NCBI GenBank assembly: GCA_002359895.1
Contig: DEOB01000003.1
Span: forward strand, 1 to 30,089
DNA length: 30,089 nt
Direction of reading: 5' to 3'
Origin: Stenotrophomonas sp. UBA2629
GTDB taxonomy: Bacteria; Pseudomonadota; Gammaproteobacteria; Xanthomonadales; Xanthomonadaceae
Position numbers and translations under genes: made by a program
Shown here: positions 15,428 through 24,144 of the stretch, one piece after another
Numbering within the stretch: the stretch's first letter is position 1
Layout of the letters: every line of letters begins with the position of its first letter
The notes under the pieces: model-generated
Seen by the model: only the letters and a program-made list of their open reading frames with translations
Databases searched by the model: none
Told to the model about the DNA's origin: nothing

Positions 15428-17632
15428 TCAAGGTTTCTTCTGCGGTGTATTGATCGGCTCCATCGCGCGAAACTTGCGACTGTATTCGTCGGTAAGGTCG
15501 CGTGACTCCTGACCATTGCGAACGATGGTGGGAGTCAACAGCACAATCACTTCCGTGCGCCGGCTGTTGCGGCTCTTGCTGCCGAACAGCGAACCCAGCA
15601 CCGGGATGCGGCTCAAGCCAGGAATGCCATTGGAACCATTGGTGGCGCTGTCGGTGATCAGGCCGGCCATCATGATGGTGTCGCCACTCTGCACGGCAGC
15701 TTCAGTCGCCAATTTCCGGGTGGAAATACGCGGGTTGCACGAGGTCTTGGACGGGTCGCAGTTGGTCGGCACATCCGCCGCACTGCTCACTTCCTGCACC
15801 ACGTCCATGAACACCATGCCATCGCGGGTCACGCGCGGGCGCACTTTCAGGATCACGCCGGTATCGATGTACTGCACCTGGCTGTAAGTGTTGTCGCTCA
15901 CGCCGCTGGTGTTCACCGAGACGGTATTGATCGGCACCTTGTCGCCCACGTTGAGCATGGCCTCGGCGTTGTTGCGCACGAAGATGGAGGGCGTCTGCAG
16001 CAGGCGCAGGTCGGTCACTTTATCCAGCGCACTCACCACCGCTGCGGCATTGCGGCCGAGGAAGGTCCAGCCCAGGCCGCTGCTGCCGGTGATGGCGCCG
16101 GCATAGGTGCCCCAGATATCGCGCCCGGCTGCACTGGGCAACCCTGCGCCGCCCTCGGTGACAGGCCGGTTGACTGCATTCTCGAAATACCAGTTGACGC
16201 CGTAACTCAGCTCGCCGGTCAACGCCACCTCGGCAACTTGTGCCTCGATGTGGACCTGCAGCGGCATCACGTCCAGCTTCTCGATCACTTCCTGGATCGA
16301 GCGCCACGCCTGCGGTGTGGCACGCACCAGCAGGGCATTGGTTTCTTCCACCGCCGACACGCCCACCTGGTCGCCTGCCACTTCCAGGCTGACGCTGATA
16401 TTGCCCTGCTGCCGCTGCGGCAGATTCATGCTGCCTTCGTCGCCACGGTTTGCGCTGCTGTCCTGGCCGGGGCCATCCTGGGTGAACGAGCTGCTGCTTT
16501 CCAACTGCGAAGGCACCGCGCCCGGCACCAACGATGTCGGCGTGCTTTCGCGGACGCTGCGCGTTGCGTTGCTGGAGCTGAAGACTTCGGACAGACGCTC
16601 GGCCAGGTCCTTGGCCTTGATGTATTTCAATTCGTACGAGAACAGGCGCGCGGTGCCGCCGGCACTGTCGATGCGGTCCAGCCACTGCTGAATCTGGTCC
16701 AGGTAACGCGCCTGCGGGGTGATCACCAACACCGCGTTGGCGTTCTCCAAGGGCATGAAGCGGAACATGCCGGCACTGGGTGTCTTGCTGCTTTCGCCGA
16801 ACACTTTTTCCAGATCGCCGGCCACCTGGGCAGCGCGCCCGGACTGCAGCGGGAACACGCCTACCGACATGCCGGACAGCCAATCCACATCGAAGATTTC
16901 AACCGTGCGCAGGTAGTTTTCCAGCTCGGTGCGCGTGCCGCCCAAGGTGATGACGTTGCGCGAGCCATCCACGCCGACAATCGCGTTGGGCCGCGCGTAG
17001 GGTTTGAGCACCTTTTCCATCTCGCTGGCGGAGATGAACTGCAGCGGCACCACACGCACTTCATAACCGCGCGCCGCCGAAGCGGGGGCGGTGCTGGGGG
17101 CCACGGTACCGGCCAGCGATTGATCCGCCGGAATCACGTTGTAGCGGCCACCGCTGTAAACCAGGCGCGCGTTGTTCCAACCCAGCACCATCTCCAGCAG
17201 GTTCAGCGCCTGCGCCGGCGATACCGGCTTGGGCGTGGCCAGGGTGACGGTGCCCTGCACGGTCGGGGCGATGACGTAGTTCTGCCCCAGCATGTCGCCC
17301 AGGATCGCCTTGGTGACGGCCTGTACCGATTCGCCTTCAAAGTTGAACACCGCGCTGCCATTGCCGGCGGCCGACAAGGCCGGCGCGGGGGCGGCGGCAG
17401 CGGCGCGGTTGATCACCGTGCCATTACCCCGGCGGATGACGGCGCGGCCTTGGCTTTCATCCACCTGCGGGGCCTCCACCAATTGCAACGCACGGGTATT
17501 GGCAGGCTCGCCGCTTGCAGGCGTCTCCAGCGCCGTGGTGGGCGCATTACGGCGCACCTCCGGCACGGGCGCGGTGGCACAGCTGCTCAGGGCGCCGATC
17601 AGCAGGGTGATGGGAACAATGCGTGACGTCAT
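15428..17632 (-). CDS. xpsD: Type II secretion outer-membrane secretin XpsD (GspD)
   Basis: Forms the outer-membrane channel of the type II secretion system. The 734 residues include a lipoprotein signal (LLIGALSSC, lipidated Cys18). The N0 domain is about 95-170 (VFNFEGESVQAVTKAILGDMLGQNY). N1-N3 repeats (about 190-455) include the VVPLQFISASEMEKVLKPY and ELKYIKAKDLAERL units and a Ser/Gln-rich insertion (about 376-410). The secretin barrel is about 460-706, with GVILKVRPRV and VPVLG-type IPGLSRIPVLGSLFGS gate motifs. Two cysteines lie close together (625, 632) in the barrel domain. The start ATG has GAGTGA in front, formed partly from the xpsN stop 9 nt upstream. Being a lipoprotein fits Xanthomonas XpsD. 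It is the last secretion gene of the operon, as in Xanthomonas. Confidence 0.96.
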   Translation of the reverse strand: MTSRIVPITLLIGALSSCATAPVPEVRRNAPTTALETPASGEPANTRALQLVEAPQVDESQGRAVIRRGNGTVINRAAAAAPAPALSAAGNGSAVFNFEGESVQAVTKAILGDMLGQNYVIAPTVQGTVTLATPKPVSPAQALNLLEMVLGWNNARLVYSGGRYNVIPADQSLAGTVAPSTAPASAARGYEVRVVPLQFISASEMEKVLKPYARPNAIVGVDGSRNVITLGGTRTELENYLRTVEIFDVDWLSGMSVGVFPLQSGRAAQVAGDLEKVFGESSKTPSAGMFRFMPLENANAVLVITPQARYLDQIQQWLDRIDSAGGTARLFSYELKYIKAKDLAERLSEVFSSSNATRSVRESTPTSLVPGAVPSQLESSSSFTQDGPGQDSSANRGDEGSMNLPQRQQGNISVSLEVAGDQVGVSAVEETNALLVRATPQAWRSIQEVIEKLDVMPLQVHIEAQVAEVALTGELSYGVNWYFENAVNRPVTEGGAGLPSAAGRDIWGTYAGAITGSSGLGWTFLGRNAAAVVSALDKVTDLRLLQTPSIFVRNNAEAMLNVGDKVPINTVSVNTSGVSDNTYSQVQYIDTGVILKVRPRVTRDGMVFMDVVQEVSSAADVPTNCDPSKTSCNPRISTRKLATEAAVQSGDTIMMAGLITDSATNGSNGIPGLSRIPVLGSLFGSKSRNSRRTEVIVLLTPTIVRNGQESRDLTDEYSRKFRAMEPINTPQKKP

Positions 17633-17641
17633 GCGCTCACT

Positions 17642-18337
17642 CTACGGGTTCTGGCGGCCGGGGCTGCCGTTCTGGTTGTTTTGTTGAGCCTGCCTGCGGC
17701 GGGCCTGGATGCGCTCGCGGATGGCTTGGATCTGCTCGGCCGAGGGTTCAGTGGCAGGCACATCCACCAACGGGGGAGAGAACTGCGACGACTGCCGCTC
17801 CGAGGAAGGCGGCGGCGGAGGCGGTGGTATCGGCAGCGCACCTCCTGCTGTGGCAGCAGGGATACCGCTGAACACCTGCAATTCAAGATTGAGCGTGCCC
17901 GACGGCCCGCTGACCACCGCGCTGCGCGGCTGCAGCGACAGCAGCTGCCAGCCGTCCTGCGGCTCACCGCCCACGCGCAGGCGCAGGGAGCGACCCTGCT
18001 CGGTGGTCAGCGTGGCCATTTCCAGGTCGGGTGTGATCACCACACCGCTCAGCCGAACCACACCGTGAGTGGCATTGCCGCCCTCACCCAACACGAACGG
18101 ATGCGGGCGGCGATCGCTGGCAAACAAGGGCCGGGCCAAGGCCTCGCCGTTATCCAGAACCCGCGTGCCTGCCCCATCAATCGTCGGCACCGCGGGTAAG
18201 GCCGGCAGTGCCGCCACCGGCGGCGGCGTGCCGATGCGGCTACCCAGACCAAACAGGCCCGCTGCCCACACCGCCAACGCCCACGCGCCGACGCCGGCGA
18301 GCAACCAGGTTCGCAATCCGGCAACGTCATCGCGCAT
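17642..18337 (-). CDS. xpsN: Type II secretion protein XpsN (GspC-like role)
   Basis: The 231-residue inner-membrane protein starts with a short cytoplasmic piece and one membrane helix (about 10-32, LRTWLLAGVGAWALAVWAAGLFGL). A Pro/Ala linker follows, then a periplasmic beta domain with RPLFASDRRP (about 70) and LSGVVITPDLEMATLTTEQGRSLRLRVGGEPQDGWQLLSLQPRSAVV (about 95-140). That domain resembles the homology region of GspC, which links inner-membrane parts to the secretin. After it come a run of eight prolines and a basic Gln-rich tail. The ATG at 18337 overlaps xpsM by 11 nt. No separate GspC gene is in the cluster, so XpsN probably takes that place; this matches what is known for Xanthomonas, where XpsN works with XpsL, XpsM and XpsD. 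An upstream in-frame ATG at 18394 would lie deep inside xpsM and is less likely. Confidence 0.88.
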   Translation of the reverse strand: MRDDVAGLRTWLLAGVGAWALAVWAAGLFGLGSRIGTPPPVAALPALPAVPTIDGAGTRVLDNGEALARPLFASDRRPHPFVLGEGGNATHGVVRLSGVVITPDLEMATLTTEQGRSLRLRVGGEPQDGWQLLSLQPRSAVVSGPSGTLNLELQVFSGIPAATAGGALPIPPPPPPPSSERQSSQFSPPLVDVPATEPSAEQIQAIRERIQARRRQAQQNNQNGSPGRQNP

Positions 18338-18938
18338 GGTTCGCCTCCGGTGCCGGTGCAGCAACACCCGGTCGCAGATGACCGCTGAGTTCAAAGTTCA
18401 CATCCAGGCCTGCGCCCGCTTCCGGTGCCGCCGCCGACGCAAGAATGTCCAAGCGGTCCACACGCAACTGCGGCGTTCCGGTTTCCAGCGTCTGCAATAC
18501 CGTCATCCATTCGCTCATGCCACAGCGCAGCCGCACCTGCACCGCCACACGCACAAACCGGCCCGTGGTATCGGCAGGCAAGGGCGAGCGGTCGCTGATG
18601 GCACAGCTGCGGTTGTCGGGGCTGGCCTGCCGCGCGGCCTCTTCCAGACGCTGCACCAAGCGTGAGGTCGCCAACTCCGCCGATGCTTCATTCATGAAGC
18701 CCGGCTGCTCGGCCAAGGCCTGCTGCGCCTGCTGCAGCCGCTGCGCCACCTGCGGTGCCTGCTGCAGTTGAATATCGATACGTTGCTGACGTTCCTGCAG
18801 GCTGTCGATCTGCGCCTGCACCGCGAGCATCGGCTGCGTCCACAGCGGATGCACGATCAGCAGATACAGCACGCTAAGCACCGCAAGCAGCAGGCCCAAG
18901 GCCAGCCAACGGTCACGGCGTGTGGGCTGCGGCGCCAT
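18327..18938 (-). CDS. xpsM: Type II secretion inner-membrane protein XpsM (GspM)
   Basis: The 203-residue bitopic protein has a short basic N-terminus (MAPQPTRRDRW), one membrane helix (about 11-31) and a Gln/Leu heptad-like coiled coil (about 40-75, QIDSLQERQQRIDIQLQQAPQVAQRLQQAQQ). A periplasmic ferredoxin-like domain follows (about 95-185). It belongs to the GspM_b/PilO-like branch and pairs with XpsL to form the assembly platform under the pseudopilus. It overlaps the end of xpsL by 26 nt and the start of xpsN by 11 nt, so the three are translationally linked. Two cysteines in the periplasmic domain (SCAI and LRCGM) could form a disulfide. Confidence 0.9.
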   Translation of the reverse strand: MAPQPTRRDRWLALGLLLAVLSVLYLLIVHPLWTQPMLAVQAQIDSLQERQQRIDIQLQQAPQVAQRLQQAQQALAEQPGFMNEASAELATSRLVQRLEEAARQASPDNRSCAISDRSPLPADTTGRFVRVAVQVRLRCGMSEWMTVLQTLETGTPQLRVDRLDILASAAAPEAGAGLDVNFELSGHLRPGVAAPAPEANHAR

Positions 18939-20040
18939 CGGCGGCCTCCTGGCGTGGCGCCATCAGTTCAGCGTTGAGCGTAAAACGCTCGCGTTTTTCG
19001 CCGCCACCAGCCTGCAGCACACCGGTCAACGAAGGCGTCTTCCACAAATGCGAGCCCTCCAGTTTGGAGACCAGCGATGACGCGCTGCCGCTCAGGCCGA
19101 TCAACTGCAGGCGCCCGCCCTCGATGGAAAGCTTCTCAAGCCAGGTGTCGTCGTCAAGCCGGAAGCTGAGTTCGTTGATGACTTCGGTAGCCGTGGGTTG
19201 CTGCGCACGTTGCGCGGTAAAAAACGCATGGCCATCGACCAGATCCTGCAGTTGCTGACGCTGCGCGGCTACCGCACGCGCGCGCACTGCGCTGGCTTCC
19301 ACCTGGGCGGCCAGCTGTGCGGCGGCTTTGCGGCGATTGTCCAGCACCTGCCAGCCGGCCAACACCAGCATCACCAGTGCGCCCAGCATCAGCATGCGGT
19401 TGAGCCTGCGCATCGGGTCCTGCCGTAGCCGGCGTTGCGCAGCCGGCAGCAGGTTCACGCCCAGCGGACTGCCATCGGCAGTGGCGACATCGACACCATC
19501 GAGCTGGGCCTGCCAGGCCTCACGCGGGGACAGCAGCGATTCCACCTGCTGTCGCGGTACCACCACCAACTCCACGTCCAGGTGGCCGTCGCTGCGGCGC
19601 TGCAAAAGGCGCACGTCGAAATACACCTGGTCGGCTGTGAACGGGGTTTGCCGGTCAATCTCAAAACCCACCACATCATGCAACCGTGCTTCCGCAGCGG
19701 CCGGCAGACGCATCGGCTTGCGCAGCACTGCGTTGGCAGGCAACAGGCCAAAGCGCGGCAGGTGGGCCTCACGCGCGGGCAGCGATGCATCCACGGCCAG
19801 CGGGCCGGCCTGCTCCGACAGCACCCCCAGCGGTCGCAACTGCCCTTCATGGGCATGCAGCACTTCAATGCCGTCACCCTGCGGCGACAGCAGCACGCGC
19901 GCGTTGGACAAACCGAGCAGTGCCTGCCACTGGCGCGGCAACCACGACAGCAGCCCGCACTTCCACCACGACCAGAAGCCGCCGGCCCCCGGTGCAATGC
20001 GGCCTCCCAACTGCCCCAGTCTTTCGCGCAACGCCGTCAT
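18913..20040 (-). CDS. xpsL: Type II secretion inner-membrane protein XpsL (GspL)
   Basis: The 375-residue protein has a cytoplasmic actin-like domain (about 40-195) that binds the XpsE ATPase. A membrane helix lies at about 215-233 (MLMLGALVMLVLAGWQVL). A periplasmic coiled coil (about 235-270) and a small PilN-like domain follow (about 283-360, with TATEVINELSFRLDDDTWLEKLSIEGGRLQLIGLS). It couples ATP hydrolysis in the cytoplasm to the pseudopilus platform. The ATG at 20040 overlaps the xpsK stop by 4 nt (ATGA), which decides this start over an in-frame codon 24 nt upstream. The C-terminal domain resembles PilN more than classical GspL, as is common in Xanthomonadaceae. Confidence 0.92.
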   Translation of the reverse strand: MTALRERLGQLGGRIAPGAGGFWSWWKCGLLSWLPRQWQALLGLSNARVLLSPQGDGIEVLHAHEGQLRPLGVLSEQAGPLAVDASLPAREAHLPRFGLLPANAVLRKPMRLPAAAEARLHDVVGFEIDRQTPFTADQVYFDVRLLQRRSDGHLDVELVVVPRQQVESLLSPREAWQAQLDGVDVATADGSPLGVNLLPAAQRRLRQDPMRRLNRMLMLGALVMLVLAGWQVLDNRRKAAAQLAAQVEASAVRARAVAAQRQQLQDLVDGHAFFTAQRAQQPTATEVINELSFRLDDDTWLEKLSIEGGRLQLIGLSGSASSLVSKLEGSHLWKTPSLTGVLQAGGGEKRERFTLNAELMAPRQEAADGAAAHTP

Positions 20041-20891
20041 CTCGCTACCGCTCCCTGTTCCCACCGTAACACCGTATACGCTGTGCCCTGCGCGCCTGGC
20101 GGCGCCAGCCGGACCACACTGCGAAGCACGGCCACCCGTCCATTGCCCAGCTGCACCCGGCTGTCGACACTATAAGTGCCACTGCCGCCGGCCGCTGCCA
20201 GCGGCATGCCGCCCGCACCAGCAACCGCTCCACGTTCGCGCTGCGCGATCACCAAGGCGGCATCCATTCCCAGTGCGGTCAATACCGGTGCTGCGGCAAA
20301 ACGCGCATCGGGGCGACCGCTGCCATACACGGTGACCAGCGGCGCCAGCTGTGCATAAAGTGCGGCGTCCATGCCCAGCAGACGCTGCAGTTCACCAATG
20401 CTGTCAAAGCGCGCGTTCTTGGCACCGTAGGGATAGCCGGCAGCGGCGTAGTCCGCGCTTTCGGCGCCGCCGCTGGGCTGTTTGAGATCGTCGATATCGC
20501 GCCAGTCAACAATGGCACCAGCTACCTGGGTTGCACGCGCCGGCGCCACCGCCAAGGCACGCAGCAGCGCCTCCAGCAGTGCGAAATCGGCTTGATTCAA
20601 ATCCACCTTGCCGGTTTCATCGAGGACGCGCAGGTCCACGCTGCGGCCGGCAAACTGCCAGCGGTAGCGGCGGCCATCGGCATGCCAGCCCGGCTGTGTG
20701 GGCGTGGACTGCATCCGCGACATGGCGTAATCAATGCCCGCGTGGGCGATCTGTTGACCGGCACCCAGGTCGGCGGTCAGCCGGCCCTGCATGTATTCCA
20801 CCCGCGCACTCAACGCGAATGCACCAATGGTGGCCGCCAACAAGGCAATCATCCACAACACCAGCACCAGGGCTGCGCCGCGCATGTTCAT
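20037..20891 (-). CDS. xpsK: Type II secretion minor pseudopilin XpsK (GspK)
   Basis: The 284-residue minor pseudopilin has a very short prepilin leader MNMRG, cut before AALVLVLWMIALLAATIGAFAL. As in GspK of other systems, the residue five after the cut is not glutamate (here Leu), which fits its place at the pseudopilus tip. The signature DETGKVDLNQADFALLEALL (about 90-110) and the later helix-hairpin part SIGELQRLLGMDAALYAQLAPLVTVYGSG are typical. ATG 20891 overlaps the xpsJ stop by 4 nt; the frame runs further upstream within xpsJ but without pilin character. It tips the pseudopilus together with XpsI and XpsJ. Confidence 0.93.
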   Translation of the reverse strand: MNMRGAALVLVLWMIALLAATIGAFALSARVEYMQGRLTADLGAGQQIAHAGIDYAMSRMQSTPTQPGWHADGRRYRWQFAGRSVDLRVLDETGKVDLNQADFALLEALLRALAVAPARATQVAGAIVDWRDIDDLKQPSGGAESADYAAAGYPYGAKNARFDSIGELQRLLGMDAALYAQLAPLVTVYGSGRPDARFAAAPVLTALGMDAALVIAQRERGAVAGAGGMPLAAAGGSGTYSVDSRVQLGNGRVAVLRSVVRLAPPGAQGTAYTVLRWEQGAVAR

Positions 20892-21532
20892 CGCCAGCTC
20901 CCCACCATGCCCTGCTGCGGCAATGCGACCACCAACGGCGGCCATGCCGCGCCCTTGGCGGGGATCACTTCGATGGATACCCACATCGGCATGCGGCCGG
21001 GCGCCTGCCATTGCGGTTGCCAATCACCCAGGCCGTTGCGTACCGGATCGATACCGCGATAACGCAGGCGTACTTCTTTGAGTTCATCGGCCAACAGCTC
21101 CATGCTACGCGGCGGGTTCTCCGGCACCTGCTGCCCGGCCTGCAACAGGACCAGACCGATATGCAGTTGCTTCAGCTGGCCTTTGCTGCTGACCTGCAGC
21201 GTGTGCACATAAGGCCCACCACGGCCGAGATAATCGGGGACATCGGCGGTGAAACTCATCTGCTGCGCATCCCCCTGAAACACCGGGGCCGCACCGTCAA
21301 TGCGATTGTTGTCCAACGGCAACGGCATGGCCGAGGCCAAGCGGCGACGCAGGAAATTCTCGACGCCTCGCATGCGTTCGTTCTGGCTGGCGATGGCCTC
21401 ACCCCGCGTGCTGATGGTCAACGTCGAGCGCACGATGGCGAACGCCAAGGCCATGCCGGCTGCCAGCAGCACGGTGGCCAGCAACACTTCAATCAAAGTG
21501 AAACCGCGCATGCGCGAAGCGGTGCGCGTCAT
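20888..21532 (-). CDS. xpsJ: Type II secretion minor pseudopilin XpsJ (GspJ)
   Basis: The 214-residue minor pseudopilin has leader MTRTASRMRG, then FTLIEVLLATVLLAAGMALAF, with the conserved Glu at +5. The globular domain begins near residue 50 and contains GVENFLRRRLASAMPLP and LADELKEVRLRYRG (about 150), as in GspJ. It overlaps xpsI by 4 nt at its start (ATGA) and xpsK by 4 nt at its end. It forms the tip complex with XpsI and XpsK and needs a prepilin peptidase encoded outside this window. Confidence 0.92.
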   Translation of the reverse strand: MTRTASRMRGFTLIEVLLATVLLAAGMALAFAIVRSTLTISTRGEAIASQNERMRGVENFLRRRLASAMPLPLDNNRIDGAAPVFQGDAQQMSFTADVPDYLGRGGPYVHTLQVSSKGQLKQLHIGLVLLQAGQQVPENPPRSMELLADELKEVRLRYRGIDPVRNGLGDWQPQWQAPGRMPMWVSIEVIPAKGAAWPPLVVALPQQGMVGSWR

Positions 21533-21921
21533 GGCGCGGCTCCCGGCACAACGTCTGTGCGTAACCGCAGGCTGCGCCAGTTCAATTGCTCCTGCGCGCT
21601 TTCACCCCAGCGCACCTGCAAGTCCAGTTGCCACAAGCGTGATGTTGCTTGACGCGGCTCGACATACGGCGCCACCTGCAGCGACCACCGGTAGCGTCCC
21701 TTCTCCCACTCGCCCTGTTGTTTGCCCGCTGCCAGCGGCGCTTCCATGCCAAGCGTGGCCAGCAGCGATTCGGCGTGCAATGCGGCGCGCCCCTGGTCGT
21801 CGGCAATACGCACCTGACGCGCGGCGCCGGACAAACTGCCCAGCAACAAGGTTGCCGCCAGCGCCATCAAGGCGAACGCAACGATCACCTCAATCAATGA
21901 ATACCCACGCTGGTACTTCAC
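21529..21921 (-). CDS. xpsI: Type II secretion minor pseudopilin XpsI (GspI)
   Basis: The 130-residue minor pseudopilin has leader MKYQRG, then YSLIEVIVAFALMALAATLLLG, with Glu at +5. The short globular domain has RAALHAESLLATLGMEAPLAAG, matching GspI. The start is GTG at 21921, overlapping the xpsH stop by 4 nt (GTGA). The 4-nt overlaps running H-I-J-K-L indicate tight translational coupling, probably fixing subunit ratios. Confidence 0.92.
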   Translation of the reverse strand: MKYQRGYSLIEVIVAFALMALAATLLLGSLSGAARQVRIADDQGRAALHAESLLATLGMEAPLAAGKQQGEWEKGRYRWSLQVAPYVEPRQATSRLWQLDLQVRWGESAQEQLNWRSLRLRTDVVPGAAP

Positions 21922-22433
21922 GCGCCATCACCACGCAATGGGCCCGAACGCACTTCGCCGGTGATCCAACCAATGTCGATCCGCCACACCGCCGATTTGG
22001 CGATCAGTTCGATGCGGCCTCCCGTGGAGGCGCCATCCTCGAAGAAACGCACCACGCCCACATCACTGCGGGACTGCACCTGCTGCGCACCGGTGTAGCG
22101 CAGCGACAGCGCGGCCGGCAGCTCGCCATGGCGACCATCGGGGCCCTGCCAGCGATGGGTGCGCATGTCCAAGGCAAACTGCTGGGGCATGCCTGTGGCA
22201 ATGGCGCGGGTGCGCGCATGCCGCAACTCAGCGGCCAACGATTTGCCCGCAGAACGCAGCCGCATGCCATCCATGCCGCCGTTCATTGCCATGGCCGCCA
22301 GCAGCGAAACCGCCGCGACCAAGGCCAACACCAACATCATTTCCAACAGCGACAAGCCCGCCATCGCACCACGCCGACGCGGCACCGCCGCCCGTGCGGG
22401 CAAACCTTCAGTTCGGGCGGGCCACGGCTGCAT
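21918..22433 (-). CDS. xpsH: Type II secretion minor pseudopilin XpsH (GspH)
   Basis: The 171-residue minor pseudopilin has a long basic leader of 26 residues ending RRRGAMAG, then LSLLEMMLVLALVAAVSLLAAMAM with Glu at +5. Conserved GspH features follow: LAAELRHARTRAIATGMPQQFALDM (about 65-90) and a C-terminal IELIAKSAVWRIDIGWITGEVRSG. The ATG lies 5 nt after the xpsG stop with no strong Shine-Dalgarno, so it may depend on coupling. A start at Met24 (22364) would leave too short a leader. It probably joins the tip complex to the XpsG shaft. Confidence 0.9.
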   Translation of the reverse strand: MQPWPARTEGLPARAAVPRRRGAMAGLSLLEMMLVLALVAAVSLLAAMAMNGGMDGMRLRSAGKSLAAELRHARTRAIATGMPQQFALDMRTHRWQGPDGRHGELPAALSLRYTGAQQVQSRSDVGVVRFFEDGASTGGRIELIAKSAVWRIDIGWITGEVRSGPLRGDGA

Positions 22434-22438
22434 TGTGC

Positions 22439-22867
22439 TTATTCGTAGCGGATGTCGGCGTTGTAGCTGTCACCACCGGGCTGGCCGTCCTTGCCCAGGC
22501 TGATGAGATCGAATGGGCGCCCTTCGCCCGGCGCGCGGTATTCGATGGCATGGCCCCACGGATCATTGAACTCCGCCGGCTTGGCATACGGCCCCAACCA
22601 ACCGCTGCTGCCGGCGGGCTGCGTAGCCAGTTCGTCAAGTTTGGCCGGCAACCGGCCGGTGTCCAGCTGGAAATTTTCCACCTTGCCGGCCAGTGTCTGG
22701 ATCTGCGTCTTGGCAAGGTTGGCCTTGCCACGGTCCGCCCCGCCCAGCACGCGGCTGCCCACCAAGGTGAGCACCGCGCCAATCAGCACGATGACGATGA
22801 TGATTTCCAGCAGGCTCATACCGGCCTGGCGTGCGCGGGACACAGGTTGTTTCAGGGTTCGTTTCAT
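22439..22867 (-). CDS. xpsG: Type II secretion major pseudopilin XpsG (GspG)
   Basis: The 142-residue major pseudopilin polymerises into the periplasmic piston. Leader MKRTLKQPVSRARQAG is followed by MSLLEIIIVIVLIGAVLTLVGSRVLGG, Glu at +5. The conserved KANLAKTQIQTLAGKVENFQLDTGRLP helix-loop, GWLGPYAKPAEFNDPWGHAIEY and the C-terminal FDLISLGKDGQPGGDSYNADIRY (calcium-site region) match GspG throughout. I chose ATG 22867 because AAGGA lies 8-9 nt upstream. An upstream ATG at 22888 (seven more codons) is possible but has no clear ribosome binding site. Confidence 0.95.
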   Translation of the reverse strand: MKRTLKQPVSRARQAGMSLLEIIIVIVLIGAVLTLVGSRVLGGADRGKANLAKTQIQTLAGKVENFQLDTGRLPAKLDELATQPAGSSGWLGPYAKPAEFNDPWGHAIEYRAPGEGRPFDLISLGKDGQPGGDSYNADIRYE

Positions 22868-22895
22868 GAATCGCATCCTTGGTTGCATGTGACGT

Positions 22896-24113
22896 TCAGC
22901 CGATTGCGTTGGTCAGGTCGTACAGCGGCACCAGCACCGCGATGATCACCACGCCCACCACCGCCGCCAATGCCAGGGTAATGACCGGCACCAACGCGGC
23001 GAGCATGCGGTCGATGGCGCGCGCGCTTTCCTGCTCGAAGGTGTCGGCGGTCTTGAGCAGCATGGTTTCCAGCGTGCCGGACTCCTCGCCCACCTGGATC
23101 ATCTGTTGCGCCAGACGCGGGAAGCGACCATTGCGGGCCAGCGATGCCGCCAACCCGGCACCGTTTTTCACGGCCTCTGCCGCTTCGCCGACATCGGCAG
23201 ACAGTGCGCGGTTGCCCAGCACATTGCGGGCGATGCCCAGCCCGGCAAGCAGCGGCACACCATTGCGCAGCAGCGTGCCCAATGTGCGCGTCAGTCGCGC
23301 GGTTTCCAGCTTGGCCACCAGCCCGCCCACCATCGGCCGGCGCAGCAACCAGCCATCGAATGCCATGCGGAAATCCGCATCGCGGCGCTTGCGTTCCATC
23401 CACAACAACGCCAGCGCCGGCACCACCACAAACACCAACCACCATTGCCGCACAAACAGGCCAACGGCCAATACCGCGCTGGTGAACCACGGCAAGCTGA
23501 CATCCAGGCTTTCATACATCTGCGCGAACTGCGGCACCACGTAGCCCAGCAGGAACAGCAATGCGCCGCCTACCACCAACAACAGGATCGCCGGGTAGAT
23601 CAATGCATTGATGACGCGGGCCTTGAGCTCCTGGCTGCGCTCCAGGTAGTCGGCCAACCGCTGCAGGGTTTCGTGCAGGCTGCCGCCGGCTTCACCGGCG
23701 CGCACCATGTTGACGTACAGGCGCGAGAACAAGCCGTGCTGCCGTTCCATGGCCTGCGACAACGGCGCGCCGCCTCGCACCGCATCGCGGATATCGCCAA
23801 TCACCCGCCTTGAGCGCGCGTCTTCCGGCGTGTCCAGCAGGATGGAGAGTGCGCGATCCAACGGCTGTCCTGCACCCAGCAACGTCGCCAACTGCTGGGT
23901 GAACTGCACCAATGCCGCGCCACTGAAGGGACGTTGCCGCCATTGCTTCCAGCTCGCGCCTTCCAACGCCGAACCGGTAGCGCGCTTGGTTTCCACCGGC
24001 AAATGGCCCTGCTCCTGCAGACGCGCGATGACCTCGGCATCATTGGCCGCCTCCATCTGCCCGTCCAACAGCTCGCCGTGGGCATCCAGTGCCTTGTAAC
24101 GGTAGAGCGGCAT
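22896..24113 (-). CDS. xpsF: Type II secretion inner-membrane platform protein XpsF (GspF)
   Basis: The 405-residue polytopic inner-membrane protein starts MPLYRYKALDAHGELLDGQMEA. It contains the two GspF/PilC cytoplasmic repeats: first FTQQLATLLGAGQPLDRAL...VRAGEAGGSLHETL (71-150), second LTRTLGTLLRNGVPLLAGL...MIQVGEESGTLETML. Membrane helices lie at about 170-190, 218-239 and 375-397. It forms the rotating or assembling base of the pseudopilus with XpsE and XpsL. It begins 31 nt after xpsE and ends 28 nt before the xpsG start used here. Confidence 0.96.
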   Translation of the reverse strand: MPLYRYKALDAHGELLDGQMEAANDAEVIARLQEQGHLPVETKRATGSALEGASWKQWRQRPFSGAALVQFTQQLATLLGAGQPLDRALSILLDTPEDARSRRVIGDIRDAVRGGAPLSQAMERQHGLFSRLYVNMVRAGEAGGSLHETLQRLADYLERSQELKARVINALIYPAILLLVVGGALLFLLGYVVPQFAQMYESLDVSLPWFTSAVLAVGLFVRQWWLVFVVVPALALLWMERKRRDADFRMAFDGWLLRRPMVGGLVAKLETARLTRTLGTLLRNGVPLLAGLGIARNVLGNRALSADVGEAAEAVKNGAGLAASLARNGRFPRLAQQMIQVGEESGTLETMLLKTADTFEQESARAIDRMLAALVPVITLALAAVVGVVIIAVLVPLYDLTNAIG

Positions 24114-24144
24114 CAGCGCGGCGACTCCGGTTGCATGCGCGTGG

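Noticed and set aside
16238..17626. A 462-codon + strand frame opposite xpsD
   Set aside because: It is the mirror of a conserved secretin, with Arg/His-rich composition typical of antisense translation in high-G+C DNA.
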